Positions 45,359 to 55,531 of a stretch of 64,000 nt of DNA are shown one piece after another. The notes under the pieces are model-generated. The model worked only from the letters and a program-made list of their open reading frames with translations, did not search any database and was not told the DNA's origin. The DNA comes from Rhodanobacter sp. MP7CTX1 (lineage in GTDB: Bacteria; Pseudomonadota; Gammaproteobacteria; Xanthomonadales; Rhodanobacteraceae): the NCBI RefSeq assembly GCF_014205795.1, contig NZ_JACHCN010000017.1, positions 35,742-99,741 on the forward strand, written 5' to 3'. The position numbers and the translations under genes are program-made. Each line of letters begins with the position of its first letter. Positions within the stretch are counted from its first letter, which is position 1.

Positions 45359-45457
45359 TCGCGAAGTATAGGCTCAGCCGGCGGAGGCGATTCATCCGCT
45401 GTGCAGTTAAGCTGGATATCGCGACAACATGCCACATTCGTCAAACGGGGGGGTGCC

Positions 45458-47071
45458 GTGATCCGTTCTTCCATCTGTCTCGCCGCACTCGTCTGCGCAC
45501 TGCTTGGCACACCGGCCATCGCCGCCGATACCACGATGCCTGACCTGGCTTACTCGTCGATCGCGCAACTGCAGCAGCGCATGGATGGCGGCACGCTCGA
45601 TAGCAGGCAGCTCACGCAGCAGTTCATCGAACGCATCCAGCAAATCGACCAGTCGGGCCCCTCGCTACGGGCCGTGCTGGAGATAAACCCGGATGCGCTG
45701 AAACTCGCCGCTGCGCTGGACCGGAAGCGCGCGAAGACACACGGCCCACTGTACGGCATCCCGGTGTTGCTGAAGGACAACATCGACACCGGTGATCGCA
45801 TGCTCACCACCGCCGGTTCGCTGGCGATGATAGGTGCGCCGGCACCGCACGACGCCGCGCTGGTGGCTCGCCTGCGAAAAGCTGGCGCGCTGATCCTCGG
45901 CAAGAGCAACCTGAGCGAATGGGCGGACATGCGCTCCGATCACGCCAGCAGTGGCTGGAGTGGCCGCGGCGGGCAAACGCGCAATCCCTACGCACTCGAC
46001 CGCAATCCCTGCGGCTCCAGTTCGGGTTCGGCAGCTGCCGTGGCGGCCGGGCTCGTCACGGTGGCGATCGGTACCGAAACCGACGGCTCGATCATCTGCC
46101 CCGCATCGATGAACGGCATCGTCGGGATCAAACCTACGCTGGGCTTGGTTAGCCGCAGCGGCATCGTGCCGATCAGTCACAACCAGGACACCGCTGGCCC
46201 ATTGGCGCGCAACGTGGCTGACGCCGCGGCCTTGCTCAGCGTGATCTCCGGCAGCGACCGGCACGACTCGGCCACCGTCGAGGCACACGCTCATGCCACC
46301 GATTACACTCGCTTCCTCGACCCGGATGGTTTGAAAGGCAAGCGCATCGGCGTGGTGCGCCAGCTCGCGGGCTCCGAGCCCAACGCCGATCGTGTGCTTG
46401 AGCAGGCGATTGCGACGATGAAGGCGCAAGGCGCAATCATCGTGGACCCGGTCACTGTGCCGCACTTGAGCGAACTGGGCGCGCCGGAATCGATCGTGTT
46501 GTCATACGACTTCAAGCATGACTTCAACGCCTATCTCGCCATGCGACCCGGCCTGGCGGTGAAGACCCTGGCCGACTTGATCGCATTCAATCAGCGCGAG
46601 CCGGCGCGCGAGATGCCATGGTTCGGGCAGGAAACGCTGGAGCACGCCCAGACGAGGGGGCCGCTGACCGAGCAGGTCTATCTCGACGCCCTGGCGAAAG
46701 CGAAGCAGCTGGCGGGCCCCCAGGGTATCGATGCGGCGCTGGCGAAAGATCACCTCGACGCATTGCTGGCGCCGTCGCAGGGACCCGCATTCGTGACCGA
46801 CCCGGTGCTTGGCGACCATATCGTCAGCGCTGATCCCAACCTCGGCGGCGCCTCGCAACCCGCCGCCGTAGCTGGCTATCCATCGATCACCGTGCCGGCG
46901 GGCTGGGCCCACGGCCTTCCCATCGGCATCGTGCTGTTCGGCGCCAAGTGGAGCGAGCCCACGCTGATTTCGGTGGCCTACGGTTTCGAGCAGCACACCC
47001 ATGCCTGGCAGCCGCCGAAATTTTTGAGCACGGTGGACGAGATCACGATCAGCGCCTCAGGCGTGCCCTGA
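45458..47071 (+). CDS. Periplasmic amidase (amidase-signature family)
   Basis: 537 residues with a signal peptide (to about 25, ending AIA). The amidase signature is intact: catalytic Lys106 in LLKDNID, GSSSGSAAAVAAG (186-198), and nucleophile region GTETDGSIICPASMNGIVGI. The enzyme hydrolyses amides, but substrate is unknown. The start is GTG 45458 after a G-rich ribosome binding site, the point where the signal peptide begins; a frame open further upstream is antisense to the cytochrome gene. It ends at a strong terminator shared with the DAHP synthase gene. Confidence 0.9.
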   Translation: MIRSSICLAALVCALLGTPAIAADTTMPDLAYSSIAQLQQRMDGGTLDSRQLTQQFIERIQQIDQSGPSLRAVLEINPDALKLAAALDRKRAKTHGPLYGIPVLLKDNIDTGDRMLTTAGSLAMIGAPAPHDAALVARLRKAGALILGKSNLSEWADMRSDHASSGWSGRGGQTRNPYALDRNPCGSSSGSAAAVAAGLVTVAIGTETDGSIICPASMNGIVGIKPTLGLVSRSGIVPISHNQDTAGPLARNVADAAALLSVISGSDRHDSATVEAHAHATDYTRFLDPDGLKGKRIGVVRQLAGSEPNADRVLEQAIATMKAQGAIIVDPVTVPHLSELGAPESIVLSYDFKHDFNAYLAMRPGLAVKTLADLIAFNQREPAREMPWFGQETLEHAQTRGPLTEQVYLDALAKAKQLAGPQGIDAALAKDHLDALLAPSQGPAFVTDPVLGDHIVSADPNLGGASQPAAVAGYPSITVPAGWAHGLPIGIVLFGAKWSEPTLISVAYGFEQHTHAWQPPKFLSTVDEITISASGVP

Positions 47072-47119
47072 GCGCGGATCTAAAGTTTCCATGCTCAGAT
47101 AAAAGAGGGCTCAGACAAA

Positions 47120-47146
47120 AAGAAGGCGGCCAATGGCCGCCTTCTT
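47120..47146. terminator. Bidirectional terminator between amidase and DAHP synthase genes
   Basis: AAGAAGGCGGCC (47120-47131) pairs perfectly with GGCCGCCTTCTT (47135-47146) with a 3-base loop. Upstream A-rich and downstream TTC-rich flanks suit termination of both convergent genes. Confidence 0.88.
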
Positions 47147-47168
47147 CCTCTCAGCGAGCGAGGTGGAC

Positions 47169-48539
47169 TCAGCCCGGGCCGCCCACCGACTTGCGCACGA
47201 TCAGCATCGCCAGCTCCAGCGACTGCTCGTAGTTAAGGCGTGGGTCGACCATCGATTTGTAAGCACGATCGAGATCCGTTTCGGACAGATCACGCGCGCC
47301 GCCCATGCATTCAGTGACATCCTCACCGGTCAGTTCCAGATGGACACCGCCCAGTCGCGTGCCGGCTGCGGCATGGATATCGAACGCCTGATCCAGCTCG
47401 CCACGGATATTGTCGAAGCGGCGTGTCTTGTGACCGTTCGAGGTGCTCTCGGTATTGCCGTGCATCGGATCGGCGATCCACAGTACACGGCGCCCTTCGC
47501 GCTTCACGGCTTCGAGAAGCGGCGGCAATGCTGTCGCAATGCCGGCGTTGCCCATGCGATGGATCAGCGTTAGCCGGCCCGGTTCATCATGGGGATTCAA
47601 CGCATCGATCAGTGGCAACAGCTGCTCGGGTTTCACTGTCGGACCGATCTTCACCGCGATCGGGTTGCTGATGCCGCGGAAATATTCCACGTGTGCACCG
47701 TCCAGCGCCGCCGTGCGCATGCCGATCCACGGAAAATGCGTGGACAGGTTGAACCAGCCACGATGGCGCGGCACCTGCCGCGTCAACGCCTGCTCGTAAT
47801 GCAGCAGCAAGGCCTCATGCGAAGTGAAGAAATCCACCCGCGAGAATCCGGCGATCGGGCCCGCCAGCGTTTCCATGAAGCGCAGCGAGTCGCCGATACC
47901 CGCCACCATTTTCCGGTACTCGGCAGCGAGCGGCGAATGCTCGACCCAGGCCAGATCCCAGTATTCCGGATGATGCAGATCGGCGAAGCCGCCATCGATC
48001 AGCGCGCGCACGAAATTCATCGTGAGCGCCGAATGCGCATGCGCCTGGATCATCCGCCGCGGATCGGCCCGACGCGCGGCAGCTGTGAAATCCTGACCAT
48101 TGATCAAGTCGCCGCGAAAACTCGGCAGACTCACGCCATCGCGAACTTCCTGGTCGGTGGAACGCGGTTTCGCGTACTGGCCGGCAAACCGGCCCACGCG
48201 CGACACCGGGCGCTTCAAGCCGTGGACCAGTACCAGGCTCATCTGCAGCAGGACTTTCAGCCGATTGGAAATGATCGGGCTGGTGCAGTCGGCAAAGCTC
48301 TCCGCGCAGTCGCCACCCTGCAGCACAAAGCGCTGACCTTCCTGTGCCTCGGCCAACGACTGCTTCAGCGCCAACACTTCCCATGAGGTCACCAGGGGCG
48401 GCAGCCGGGCGAGCTGTTCGCTGGCCGCGGCAAGCTCGGCGGCATCGTCGTACTGCGGCTGCTGTAGCGCCACACGTTGCTGCCACGAATCGGGCGCCCA
48501 GTTACTGGGAGCAAGAGCGTTGGAGAGAGCTGGATTCAT
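47169..48539 (-). CDS. aroG: Class II 3-deoxy-7-phosphoheptulonate (DAHP) synthase
   Basis: Condenses phosphoenolpyruvate and erythrose 4-phosphate, first step of the shikimate pathway. The class II (plant/AroA-II) type is clear from LPPLVTSWEVLALKQSLAEA, FVLQGGDCAESF, YAKPRST, SLPSFRGDLINGQDF, HFPWIGMRTAALDGAHVEYF, KIGPTVKPEQLL and WIADPMHGNT. 456 residues from ATG 48539; GTG 48572 in the same frame would add 11. It follows dsbB by 34 bases and is convergent with the amidase gene. The gene symbol follows common use for class II enzymes and could be named differently. Confidence 0.93.
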   Translation of the reverse strand: MNPALSNALAPSNWAPDSWQQRVALQQPQYDDAAELAAASEQLARLPPLVTSWEVLALKQSLAEAQEGQRFVLQGGDCAESFADCTSPIISNRLKVLLQMSLVLVHGLKRPVSRVGRFAGQYAKPRSTDQEVRDGVSLPSFRGDLINGQDFTAAARRADPRRMIQAHAHSALTMNFVRALIDGGFADLHHPEYWDLAWVEHSPLAAEYRKMVAGIGDSLRFMETLAGPIAGFSRVDFFTSHEALLLHYEQALTRQVPRHRGWFNLSTHFPWIGMRTAALDGAHVEYFRGISNPIAVKIGPTVKPEQLLPLIDALNPHDEPGRLTLIHRMGNAGIATALPPLLEAVKREGRRVLWIADPMHGNTESTSNGHKTRRFDNIRGELDQAFDIHAAAGTRLGGVHLELTGEDVTECMGGARDLSETDLDRAYKSMVDPRLNYEQSLELAMLIVRKSVGGPG

Positions 48540-48573
48540 CGGTGCAACCTTGATAGCAGTTTTCGCGTTCACT

Positions 48574-49071
48574 TCAGTTCGTTCGGCGTCGCGTGGCCAC
48601 CATCGTCAGCGCGGCCAGCAGGACAAACCACAGCAGGCTCCACGCCGGCATCGGCAGGCCCAGGATCGGCTCGACTTTGGCGCACTCACCGGAGCCAGTG
48701 AACACCAGTTGCATCACCCTGGCGAAGGGAAATGCGCTGAACATGTAGTCCAGCGGCGGCCCGCAGGACGGTACCTGGTCGGCCGGCAGCGATTGCACCC
48801 ACAGGTGCCGGCCAGCCACCACGATGCCGAAGATGGCACTGAGCAGTGCCCCGCCGGAGTACACCCAACGCGCCCCGCCACGCGGCGCATGCAGCGCGCC
48901 CAGCAGGAAGAACACGGACATCGCCAGGAACGCAATGCGCTGGAAAATACACAGCGGACAGGGATTCATGCCCAGCCGGTATTCGGCATACAACGCGATC
49001 CCGAGCAGCCCGGCGCAGATCAGGAAGCCCACAAGAAAACTGAAACGGTACGACCAGCGAAATGGATTCAT
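48574..49071 (-). CDS. dsbB: Disulfide bond formation protein DsbB
   Basis: 165 residues, four membrane segments (about 9-30, 38-58, 66-84, 137-157). The first periplasmic loop holds CPLC; the second holds the other redox pair (VPSCGPPLD and GECAKV, 30 residues apart). DsbB reoxidises DsbA and passes electrons to quinone. ATG 49071 matches family N termini (MNPFRWSYRFSF); an ATG at 49101 would add 10 residues. It is likely in one transcript with the DAHP synthase gene; the link is not functional as far as known. Confidence 0.92.
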   Translation of the reverse strand: MNPFRWSYRFSFLVGFLICAGLLGIALYAEYRLGMNPCPLCIFQRIAFLAMSVFFLLGALHAPRGGARWVYSGGALLSAIFGIVVAGRHLWVQSLPADQVPSCGPPLDYMFSAFPFARVMQLVFTGSGECAKVEPILGLPMPAWSLLWFVLLAALTMVATRRRTN

Positions 49072-49180
49072 GGCGGTTGCTGGGTTGCGGAACAACGACA
49101 TTACCCGTTCACTGGCTTGATGTCAGCAGCGATCGCCACATTTTGACGGGAATTCGTGGCGCGGCATGCCTGCAAAACAA

Positions 49181-49208
49181 AAACCCGGCTGGTTGCCCGG
49201 CCGGGTTT
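49181..49208 (-). terminator. Terminator of the ribosomal protein cluster
   Basis: AAACCCGGCTGG (49181-49192) pairs with CCGGCCGGGTTT (49197-49208) with one GT wobble and loop TTGC. On the minus strand it is followed by a T-rich run (TTTTTGTTTTG), giving a good rho-independent terminator 61 bases after the rplQ stop. Confidence 0.9.
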
Positions 49209-49269
49209 CGTGTTTGGACGTCTGTACGCCCCATCGACCGAAATTAGGCCGATGACCTACTCAACCGAA

Positions 49270-49653
49270 TTACTCGGCGTCGACAGCCTCGACCTGCGGA
49301 CGACCGACCAGCTCGACATACGCCATCGGCGCATTGTCGCCGGGACGGAAACCGCACTTGAGGATACGCAGGTAACCGCCGGGACGCTCGCGGTAGCGCG
49401 GGCCCAGCTCGACGAACAGCTTGCCGACCGCTTCCTTGTCACGCAAGCGCGAGAACGCAAGGCGGCGATTGGCAACACCGTCGGCCTTCGCGAGCGTGAT
49501 CAGCGGCTCGGCCACGCGGCGAAGTTCCTTCGCCTTGGGCAGGGTGGTACGGATCAGCTCATGCTTGATCAGCGACGAGGCCATGTTCTTGAACATCGCT
49601 TCGCGGTGGCTGCTGGTGCGGTTGAGCTTGCGTCCAGATTTTTGGTGGCGCAT
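49270..49653 (-). CDS. rplQ: 50S ribosomal protein L17
   Basis: 127 residues. The start [20 protein letters not shown] and [20 protein letters not shown] are diagnostic. L17 lies near the peptide exit tunnel. It is the last gene of the alpha operon, but a 312-base gap separates it from rpoA where most species have about 20 to 60 bases. The next element is the operon terminator. Confidence 0.97.
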   Translation of the reverse strand: MRHQKSGRKLNRTSSHREAMFKNMASSLIKHELIRTTLPKAKELRRVAEPLITLAKADGVANRRLAFSRLRDKEAVGKLFVELGPRYRERPGGYLRILKCGFRPGDNAPMAYVELVGRPQVEAVDAE

Positions 49654-49759
49654 GGCAATAACTCTCTATCTGTTGTTATGAAAAGCCGGCACTCAGGTCC
49701 GACTTCCCGCGGTAAATCCGCTATTAGGAGCCTCTGTGGAACGGGCTCTTGTGAGAAGT

Positions 49760-49975
49760 GCGGCCATGGGTGGCCGCCTCTGGCGCTTGGCGAAGGCGTC
49801 AATTACCCGCTCACCAAGCAGCTGACAAACAGCGATCAAGGATGATCGCAAAAATACAGCAGCAGCCACGAATGGCCGCTTCTGGCACCTAGCGAGAGAG
49901 CTAAGCTCAAACTCGCCAGTGCGCCGGTACCGCTGCGATCATGCGTGATCGCAAAAAACAACTTATCAACCCAGC
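49760..49975. repeat. Diverged tandem repeat of about 102 bp in the rpoA-rplQ gap
   Basis: TGGCCGCYTCTGGC at 49771 recurs at 49873, and the hairpin GCGATCA-4-TGATCGC at 49832-49849 recurs at 49935-49952; period 102-103 bases. A third hairpin (GCGGCCA TGGG TGGCCGC, 49760-49777) starts the array. The last unit touches the end of rpoA. No gene is present in this gap, and no clear terminator or promoter. Confidence 0.6.
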
Positions 49976-50964
49976 TGCATGCCGTGCGACAGACCCGGCG
50001 GCGGCCAGTTCTCGAGCTTCATGCCGAGAGCCAGACCACGTCCACCCAGCACATCCTTGATTTCGGTCAGGGACTTCTTGCCCAGGTTCGGGGTCTTCAG
50101 CAGCTCGACTTCGGTCTTCTGTACCAGATCGCCGATGTAGTAGATGCTCTCGGCCTTCAGGCAGTTAGCCGAACGCACGGTGAGCTCCAGATCGTCGATC
50201 GGGCGCAGCAGCAACGGGTCGAAACCGCTCTTCTCCGCCTTGTCGGTAGCGCTCTCGCGACGCGAGAAGTCACCGAACACCGACAGCTGGTCGTTGATGA
50301 TTTCGGCGGCCTTGCGGACCGCGTCTTCAGCACCGATCGTGCCATTCGTTTCGATATCCAGAACCAGCTTATCGAGGTTGGTGCGCTGCTCGACACGAGC
50401 CGCGTCCACTTCGTAAGCCACGCGCAACACGGGCGCAAACGACGCATCGAGCTGCAGGCGACCGATCGGACGCGCTTCATCATCCGGATGCTGGCGCGTG
50501 CTGGCCGGCTGGTAGCCGACGCCGCGACGCACCTTCAGACGCATGTTGAGCGCGATGTCCTTGGTCAGGTGGCAGATCACGTGCTCGGGGTTGATGATTT
50601 CCACCGAGTGGTCGACGACGATGTCGCCGGCCGTGACCACGCCCTTGCCCTTCTTGGACAAGGTCAGGGTGACTTCATCACCCGTATGCTGACGGATCGC
50701 CACGTCCTTGAGGTTGAGCAGGACTTCGATAACGTCCTCCTGCAGACCTTCAAGCGTGGTGTATTCGTGCAGCACGCCATCGATTTCGACCTCGACGATG
50801 GCACTGCCAGGAATCGAGGAGAGCAGTACGCGACGCAGCGCGTTGCCCAGGGTATGGCCGAAGCCACGCTCGAGCGGCTCGACCACCACCTTGGCGCGGT
50901 TAGCTCCGAGCTGTTCGACGCTGAGGCCTCGGGGCCGCAGCACACTAGTTGACGAAACTGCCAT
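49966..50964 (-). CDS. rpoA: RNA polymerase subunit alpha
   Basis: 332 residues. The N-terminal dimerisation domain ([40 protein letters not shown] region) and C-terminal domain ([36 protein letters not shown]) are joined by a short acidic linker. It assembles core RNA polymerase and binds UP elements and activators. It follows rpsD by 15 bases. The end of the CDS overlaps the edge of the tandem repeat in the gap to rplQ. Confidence 0.98.
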   Translation of the reverse strand: MAVSSTSVLRPRGLSVEQLGANRAKVVVEPLERGFGHTLGNALRRVLLSSIPGSAIVEVEIDGVLHEYTTLEGLQEDVIEVLLNLKDVAIRQHTGDEVTLTLSKKGKGVVTAGDIVVDHSVEIINPEHVICHLTKDIALNMRLKVRRGVGYQPASTRQHPDDEARPIGRLQLDASFAPVLRVAYEVDAARVEQRTNLDKLVLDIETNGTIGAEDAVRKAAEIINDQLSVFGDFSRRESATDKAEKSGFDPLLLRPIDDLELTVRSANCLKAESIYYIGDLVQKTEVELLKTPNLGKKSLTEIKDVLGGRGLALGMKLENWPPPGLSHGMQLG

Positions 50965-50979
50965 GCAGAGCTCCGGTAA

Positions 50980-51606
<627 letters not shown>

Positions 51607-51617
51607 GGGTATGCTCC

Positions 51618-52004
51618 TTAGACTCGACGCTTCTTGGGGGGACGGCAGCCGTTATGCGGAATCGGCGTGACATCGATGATGTTGAGCACCTTGTAGCCCA
51701 ACGCGTTCAGTGAACGCACTGCGGACTCGCGACCCGGGCCTGGGCCCTTGATACGCACTTCCACGGTCTTCACGCCGTACTCGCCTGCAGCGCGGCCAGC
51801 CTTTTCGGCGGCAACCTGCGCAGCGAACGGGGTCGACTTGCGCGAGCCACGGAAACCGGCGCCGCCGGCAGTAGCCCACGACAAGGCATTGCCCTGGCGA
51901 TCGGTGATGGTGACGATGGTGTTGTTGAAGGAGGCCTGCACGTGTGCCACGGCATCCGTGACAACGCGCTTGATCTTCTTCTTGGTTTTGACCGGCTTAG
52001 CCAT
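51618..52004 (-). CDS. rpsK: 30S ribosomal protein S11
   Basis: 128 residues; [40 protein letters not shown] and the C-terminal [15 protein letters not shown] are typical. It sits in the platform of the 30S subunit near the E site. Gap to rpsM is 11 bases, in the usual alpha-operon order. Confidence 0.98.
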   Translation of the reverse strand: MAKPVKTKKKIKRVVTDAVAHVQASFNNTIVTITDRQGNALSWATAGGAGFRGSRKSTPFAAQVAAEKAGRAAGEYGVKTVEVRIKGPGPGRESAVRSLNALGYKVLNIIDVTPIPHNGCRPPKKRRV

Positions 52005-52015
52005 ATTCGAATCCG

Positions 52016-52372
52016 TTACTTCTTGATCGCGCGACGGGGACCCTTACGGGTACGTGCGTTGGTACGCGTGCGCTGGCCGCGCACCGGCAGGCCACGACGG
52101 TGGCGCAGACCACGGTAGCAACCCAGGTCCATCAGACGCTTGATGGCGATACCCACCTCACGGCGCAGATCACCTTCGACGGTGTATTTAGCGATTTCGT
52201 GGCGGATTTTCTCCACCTCGCCTTCACTGAGGGACTTGATCTGGGTGGTGGGAACCACGCCAGCATCCACGCAGACTTTCTTGGCCCGGCTGCGGCCGAT
52301 ACCGAAAATGCTCTGCAGACCAACCCAGACATGCTTCTGGACCGGCAAATTGACACCCGCGATGCGCGCCAT
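52016..52372 (-). CDS. rpsM: 30S ribosomal protein S13
   Basis: 118 residues starting [20 protein letters not shown], with [20 protein letters not shown] and the basic tail that contacts tRNAs. It is the first gene of the alpha block. The gap of 126 bases to secY contains neither rpmJ (L36) nor infA, genes that often occur here, and only a small palindrome (CACCGCGGTG at 52453-52462). Confidence 0.97.
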   Translation of the reverse strand: MARIAGVNLPVQKHVWVGLQSIFGIGRSRAKKVCVDAGVVPTTQIKSLSEGEVEKIRHEIAKYTVEGDLRREVGIAIKRLMDLGCYRGLRHRRGLPVRGQRTRTNARTRKGPRRAIKK

Positions 52373-52498
52373 GATGTACTTTCTCCGATGTGTTTCGTGC
52401 GCGGTAAACGCGCAATTCTAACCTGAATTACCCTAACTGGAAAGCCCTGCGACACCGCGGTGCCGCGACTCTCCGACGGTAGCCATCTGTTTGCAGCA

Positions 52499-53821
52499 TC
52501 AGCTGCGGCGCAGATTGGCCTTCTTGAGCAGACTCTCGTACTGGTGACTGACCAGATGCGCCTGCACCTGAGCCGTGAAATCCATCACCACCACCACCAC
52601 GATCAGCAGCGACGTGCCGCCGAAATAAAACGGTACATGCCAAGCATTTTGCATGAACGACGGCACCAGACACACCAGCACCAGATACAAGGCTCCGACA
52701 CCGGTCAAACGGGTCATCACCGAATCCACGTAGTTCGCCGTGGCCTTGCCCGGACGGATACCCGGAATCAGGGCACCCGAACGCTTGAGGTTATCGGCCG
52801 TCTCTTCGGCGTTGAACACGATCGCCGTATAGAAGAACGCAAAAGCAATCACCAATACCGAAAACACGATGTCATGCAGCGGATTGCCAGGACTCAGCGA
52901 CTGCGTCAGATCCTGCAACCAGCGCGACTGATGGCCAGTGCTGAACCATGCGACCGCGGTTGCCGGGAACATCAGCAGACTCGAGGCGAAGATCGGCGGA
53001 ATCACACCCGCCATATTGATCTTCAGCGGCAGATGCGACGTCTGGTTCATGTAAGCCCGTTGCCCGCCGGACCGCCTTGCGTAGTTCACGGTGATGCGCC
53101 GCTGGGCGCGCTCCATGAACACCACAAACGCCGTCGTCGCCAACACCAGACCCAACACCATCAACAGCTTGAGCAGAGACAACTCACCGTTGCTGGACAT
53201 GCCGAGCGTATGCACCACCGCACCAGGCAGACCGGAAACGATACCCGCGAAGATCAGCAACGAAATACCGTTGCCAATGCCACGCTCGGTCATCTGCTCA
53301 CCCAGCCACATCAGGAACATCGTGCCGGCAGTCAGTCCAACGACCGATGACATGATGAAACCGAAACCCGGGGTGTAAACCACCGGTGCACCACCGGCAG
53401 CTACCTGCCCTTGCAACGCCACCGCAATACCGAACGACTGGAATGCTGCCAAACCCACCGTGGCAAAGCGCGTATACATTGTCATCTTGCGCTTGCCGGC
53501 GTCGCCTTCCTTGCGCAGCCCCTGCAGACTGGGAATCACCGAGCCCATCATCTGGAACACGATCGATGCCGAGATGTAGGGAATCACGCCGAGCGCGAAC
53601 ACCGAGAACCTGGACAAGGCCCCGCCCGAGAACATGTTGAACAAGTCCATCAGGCCATTGCCGTTGACCAGGTTGCTCATCGCTTCCGGGTTGACGCCCG
53701 GCACCGGAATGAACGAACCCAGTCGAAACACCACCAACGCAGCAATCACGAAGAAGATGCGCTGACGAAGCTCCGTCAACTTGCCGAGCTTGCCGAGCTG
53801 TGTGCCCTTAGCTGCAGCCAC
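52499..53821 (-). CDS. secY: Protein translocase subunit SecY
   Basis: 440 residues with ten membrane segments, the central channel of the Sec translocon. Markers are LGVIPYISASIVFQMMGSVI, WLGEQMTERGIGNGISLLIF, RRSGGQRAYMNQTSHLPLKI and MPVGV-type ends (here IPGIRPGKATANYVDSVMTR). GTG 53821 begins 6 bases after the rplO stop, with GGAG 9 bases before it. The N-terminal cytoplasmic segment has two short KLGKL turns. Confidence 0.97.
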   Translation of the reverse strand: MAAAKGTQLGKLGKLTELRQRIFFVIAALVVFRLGSFIPVPGVNPEAMSNLVNGNGLMDLFNMFSGGALSRFSVFALGVIPYISASIVFQMMGSVIPSLQGLRKEGDAGKRKMTMYTRFATVGLAAFQSFGIAVALQGQVAAGGAPVVYTPGFGFIMSSVVGLTAGTMFLMWLGEQMTERGIGNGISLLIFAGIVSGLPGAVVHTLGMSSNGELSLLKLLMVLGLVLATTAFVVFMERAQRRITVNYARRSGGQRAYMNQTSHLPLKINMAGVIPPIFASSLLMFPATAVAWFSTGHQSRWLQDLTQSLSPGNPLHDIVFSVLVIAFAFFYTAIVFNAEETADNLKRSGALIPGIRPGKATANYVDSVMTRLTGVGALYLVLVCLVPSFMQNAWHVPFYFGGTSLLIVVVVVMDFTAQVQAHLVSHQYESLLKKANLRRS

Positions 53822-53827
53822 TGTCGA

Positions 53828-54259
53828 TTACTCCACGCTGCCGCCGGCCGCTTCGATGGCTGCCTTGGCGCCGACCGTAGCCAGCAGACCCGACAACTTC
53901 ACCGCGCGACCGATTTCACCCTTGAGAACCACTTTGACCTTCTTCGCGCGGCTACTGATCAGGCCAGCCTGATGCAGCACGACGACGTCGATCACGTCAC
54001 TCTTGAGGTTGGCGAGCTGATACAGGAAAACTTCCTGGCTCTCAGCCTTCTTGAGCGAACGGAAACCAACCTTCGGCAACCGACGCTGCAGCGGCATCTG
54101 GCCGCCCTCGAAACCATACTTGTGGGTACCACCGGCGCGGGCGTGCTGACCCTTGTGTCCGCGACCAGCGGTTTTGCCCATACCCGAACCGATACCGCGA
54201 CCGACGCGCAGGCGCGTCTTGTGCGAGCCGGCGTTCGGCTGAATGTCATTAAGACGCAT
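53828..54259 (-). CDS. rplO: 50S ribosomal protein L15
   Basis: 143 residues; MRLNDIQPNAGSHKTRLRVG and GRGIGSGMGKTAGRGHKGQH mark the extended N-terminal tail, and the globular end resembles L18e (AKVKVVLKGEI-like). Late assembly protein of the 50S subunit. It starts 5 bases after rpmD and ends 6 before secY, usual spc order. Confidence 0.97.
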   Translation of the reverse strand: MRLNDIQPNAGSHKTRLRVGRGIGSGMGKTAGRGHKGQHARAGGTHKYGFEGGQMPLQRRLPKVGFRSLKKAESQEVFLYQLANLKSDVIDVVVLHQAGLISSRAKKVKVVLKGEIGRAVKLSGLLATVGAKAAIEAAGGSVE

Positions 54260-54264
54260 GATGC

Positions 54265-54465
54265 TTACTCCTCGACCCGGACCAGGTAATAGACCGTGTT
54301 GATCAGGCCACGCACCTGCGGGCTGTCCTTCAGTTCACGGACGTCGTTGATCTTGCCCAGACCCAGCGCCTTGACGCTGAGGCGGTGACGAGCCTGCACG
54401 CCGCGCAGGCCCTTGACCAGGCGCACGCGCACGGTCTTGTCGGCGGTTGCTTGTGACTTAGCCAT
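54265..54465 (-). CDS. rpmD: 50S ribosomal protein L30
   Basis: 66 residues, too short to stand out. The pattern [20 protein letters not shown] and [20 protein letters not shown] is the L30 family. ATG 54465 overlaps the rpsE stop by 8 bases. L30 is present in most but not all bacteria and lies here in its usual place. Confidence 0.95.
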   Translation of the reverse strand: MAKSQATADKTVRVRLVKGLRGVQARHRLSVKALGLGKINDVRELKDSPQVRGLINTVYYLVRVEE

Positions 54466-54967
54466 TGCCCAGCACCTCATCCAGAGTCTTGCCACGCTTG
54501 GCGGCGATCTTCTTGGGCGAGGCGACTGCCTGCAGGCCCTTGATGGTGGCGCGCACCAGGTTGATCGGGTTGCGCGAACCGACGGCCTTGGCCAGCACGT
54601 TCTTGACGCCGACCACTTCCAGCACAGCGCGCATGGCGCCACCAGCGATCACGCCGGTACCTTCCGAAGCAGGCTGCATATAAACGCGGGCTGCGCCGTG
54701 GTTCGCCTTGATGGCGTACCACAGGGTGCCGTTGTTCAGTTCGATGTTCACCATCTGGCGGCGGGCACGCTCCATCGCCTTGGAGATGGCAACCGGCACT
54801 TCACGCGCCTTGCCATAGCCGAAGCCGACCTTGCCCTCGCCGTCGCCGACCACGGTCAGCGCGGTGAAGCTCATCTGGCGGCCACCCTTGACGGTTTTGG
54901 CCACGCGGTTGACGGCAATCAGCTTTTCGAGCAAGCCGTCCGAATTTTCGCGATCGTTAGAAGACAT
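54458..54967 (-). CDS. rpsE: 30S ribosomal protein S5
   Basis: 169 residues. The double-stranded RNA-binding N domain ([40 protein letters not shown]) and C domain ([20 protein letters not shown]) are intact. S5 affects translational fidelity and spectinomycin response. ATG 54967 is chosen; ATG 54979 would add 4 residues. A 122-base gap to rplR includes a perfect 8-bp hairpin (55041-55064), unusual for this operon. Confidence 0.96.
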   Translation of the reverse strand: MSSNDRENSDGLLEKLIAVNRVAKTVKGGRQMSFTALTVVGDGEGKVGFGYGKAREVPVAISKAMERARRQMVNIELNNGTLWYAIKANHGAARVYMQPASEGTGVIAGGAMRAVLEVVGVKNVLAKAVGSRNPINLVRATIKGLQAVASPKKIAAKRGKTLDEVLGNG

Positions 54968-55040
54968 GTTCTTTTCCATGTGCCCGATAATCCGGGACTT
55001 TGCTTGCGGCTGAGCCGCTTGGAGTTGTAGGTGATGCAAC

Positions 55041-55064
55041 GGGAATCAAGGTCACCTGATTCCC
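55041..55064. other. Hairpin in the rplR-rpsE gap
   Basis: GGGAATCA (55041-55048) pairs perfectly with TGATTCCC (55057-55064) around an 8-base loop. It lies 26 bases before the rplR end on the coding-strand side and about 75 before rpsE. No T run follows on the minus strand, so it may be a processing or regulatory site rather than a terminator. Confidence 0.45.
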
Positions 55065-55089
55065 AGATCGTGCTTGTAAAATCTGGCTT

Positions 55090-55443
55090 TTAGAACTTGA
55101 GACCCGCTTCGCGAGCCGCATCGGCCAAGGCCTTGATGCGACCGTGAAAACGGAAGCCGGAGCGGTCGAATGCCACCGACTCGATACCTGCAGCCATCGC
55201 ACGTTCCGCAACAGCCTTGCCCACCGCAGCAGCGGCAGTCAGGTTCTTCGTACCCTTGAGGCCTTCGGCAACCGACTTCTGCACGGTGGAGGCAGCAGCC
55301 ACCACGTTCACGCCGGAAGCGTCGAACACCTGTGCGTAGATGTGCTGACCCGTGCGGTGCACCGACAGGCGGGCCACAGCCAGCTTGCGGATATGGCAAC
55401 GCGTGGACTTGGCGCGACGCAGGCGGTTTTCATTCTTGTTCAT
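55090..55443 (-). CDS. rplR: 50S ribosomal protein L18
   Basis: 117 residues: [20 protein letters not shown], then [20 protein letters not shown] and the conserved [27 protein letters not shown] end. L18 binds 5S rRNA with L5. ATG 55443 is preferred; an adjacent ATG 55446 is equally close to GAGGA. The distance to rplF is 88 bases. Confidence 0.96.
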   Translation of the reverse strand: MNKNENRLRRAKSTRCHIRKLAVARLSVHRTGQHIYAQVFDASGVNVVAAASTVQKSVAEGLKGTKNLTAAAAVGKAVAERAMAAGIESVAFDRSGFRFHGRIKALADAAREAGLKF

Positions 55444-55531
55444 CATAATTTCCTCGAAAGCGGATCGGCTTAGTAGGGACTCCTGGAAGAGTCTGGTCAC
55501 GCATGACCAGACTTTCGCGAAGGGACCCGCA

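Noticed and set aside
49832..49952. GCGATCA hairpins as rho-independent terminators of rpoA
   Set aside because: On the rpoA strand the T run precedes the stem instead of following it.
49945..50952. 335-residue plus-strand frame opposite rpoA
   Set aside because: Asp/Val/Arg-biased antisense of a conserved gene.
52373..52498. Searched for rpmJ (L36) and infA between secY and rpsM
   Set aside because: No short basic Cys-containing frame or IF-1 pattern is present; these genes are probably elsewhere.
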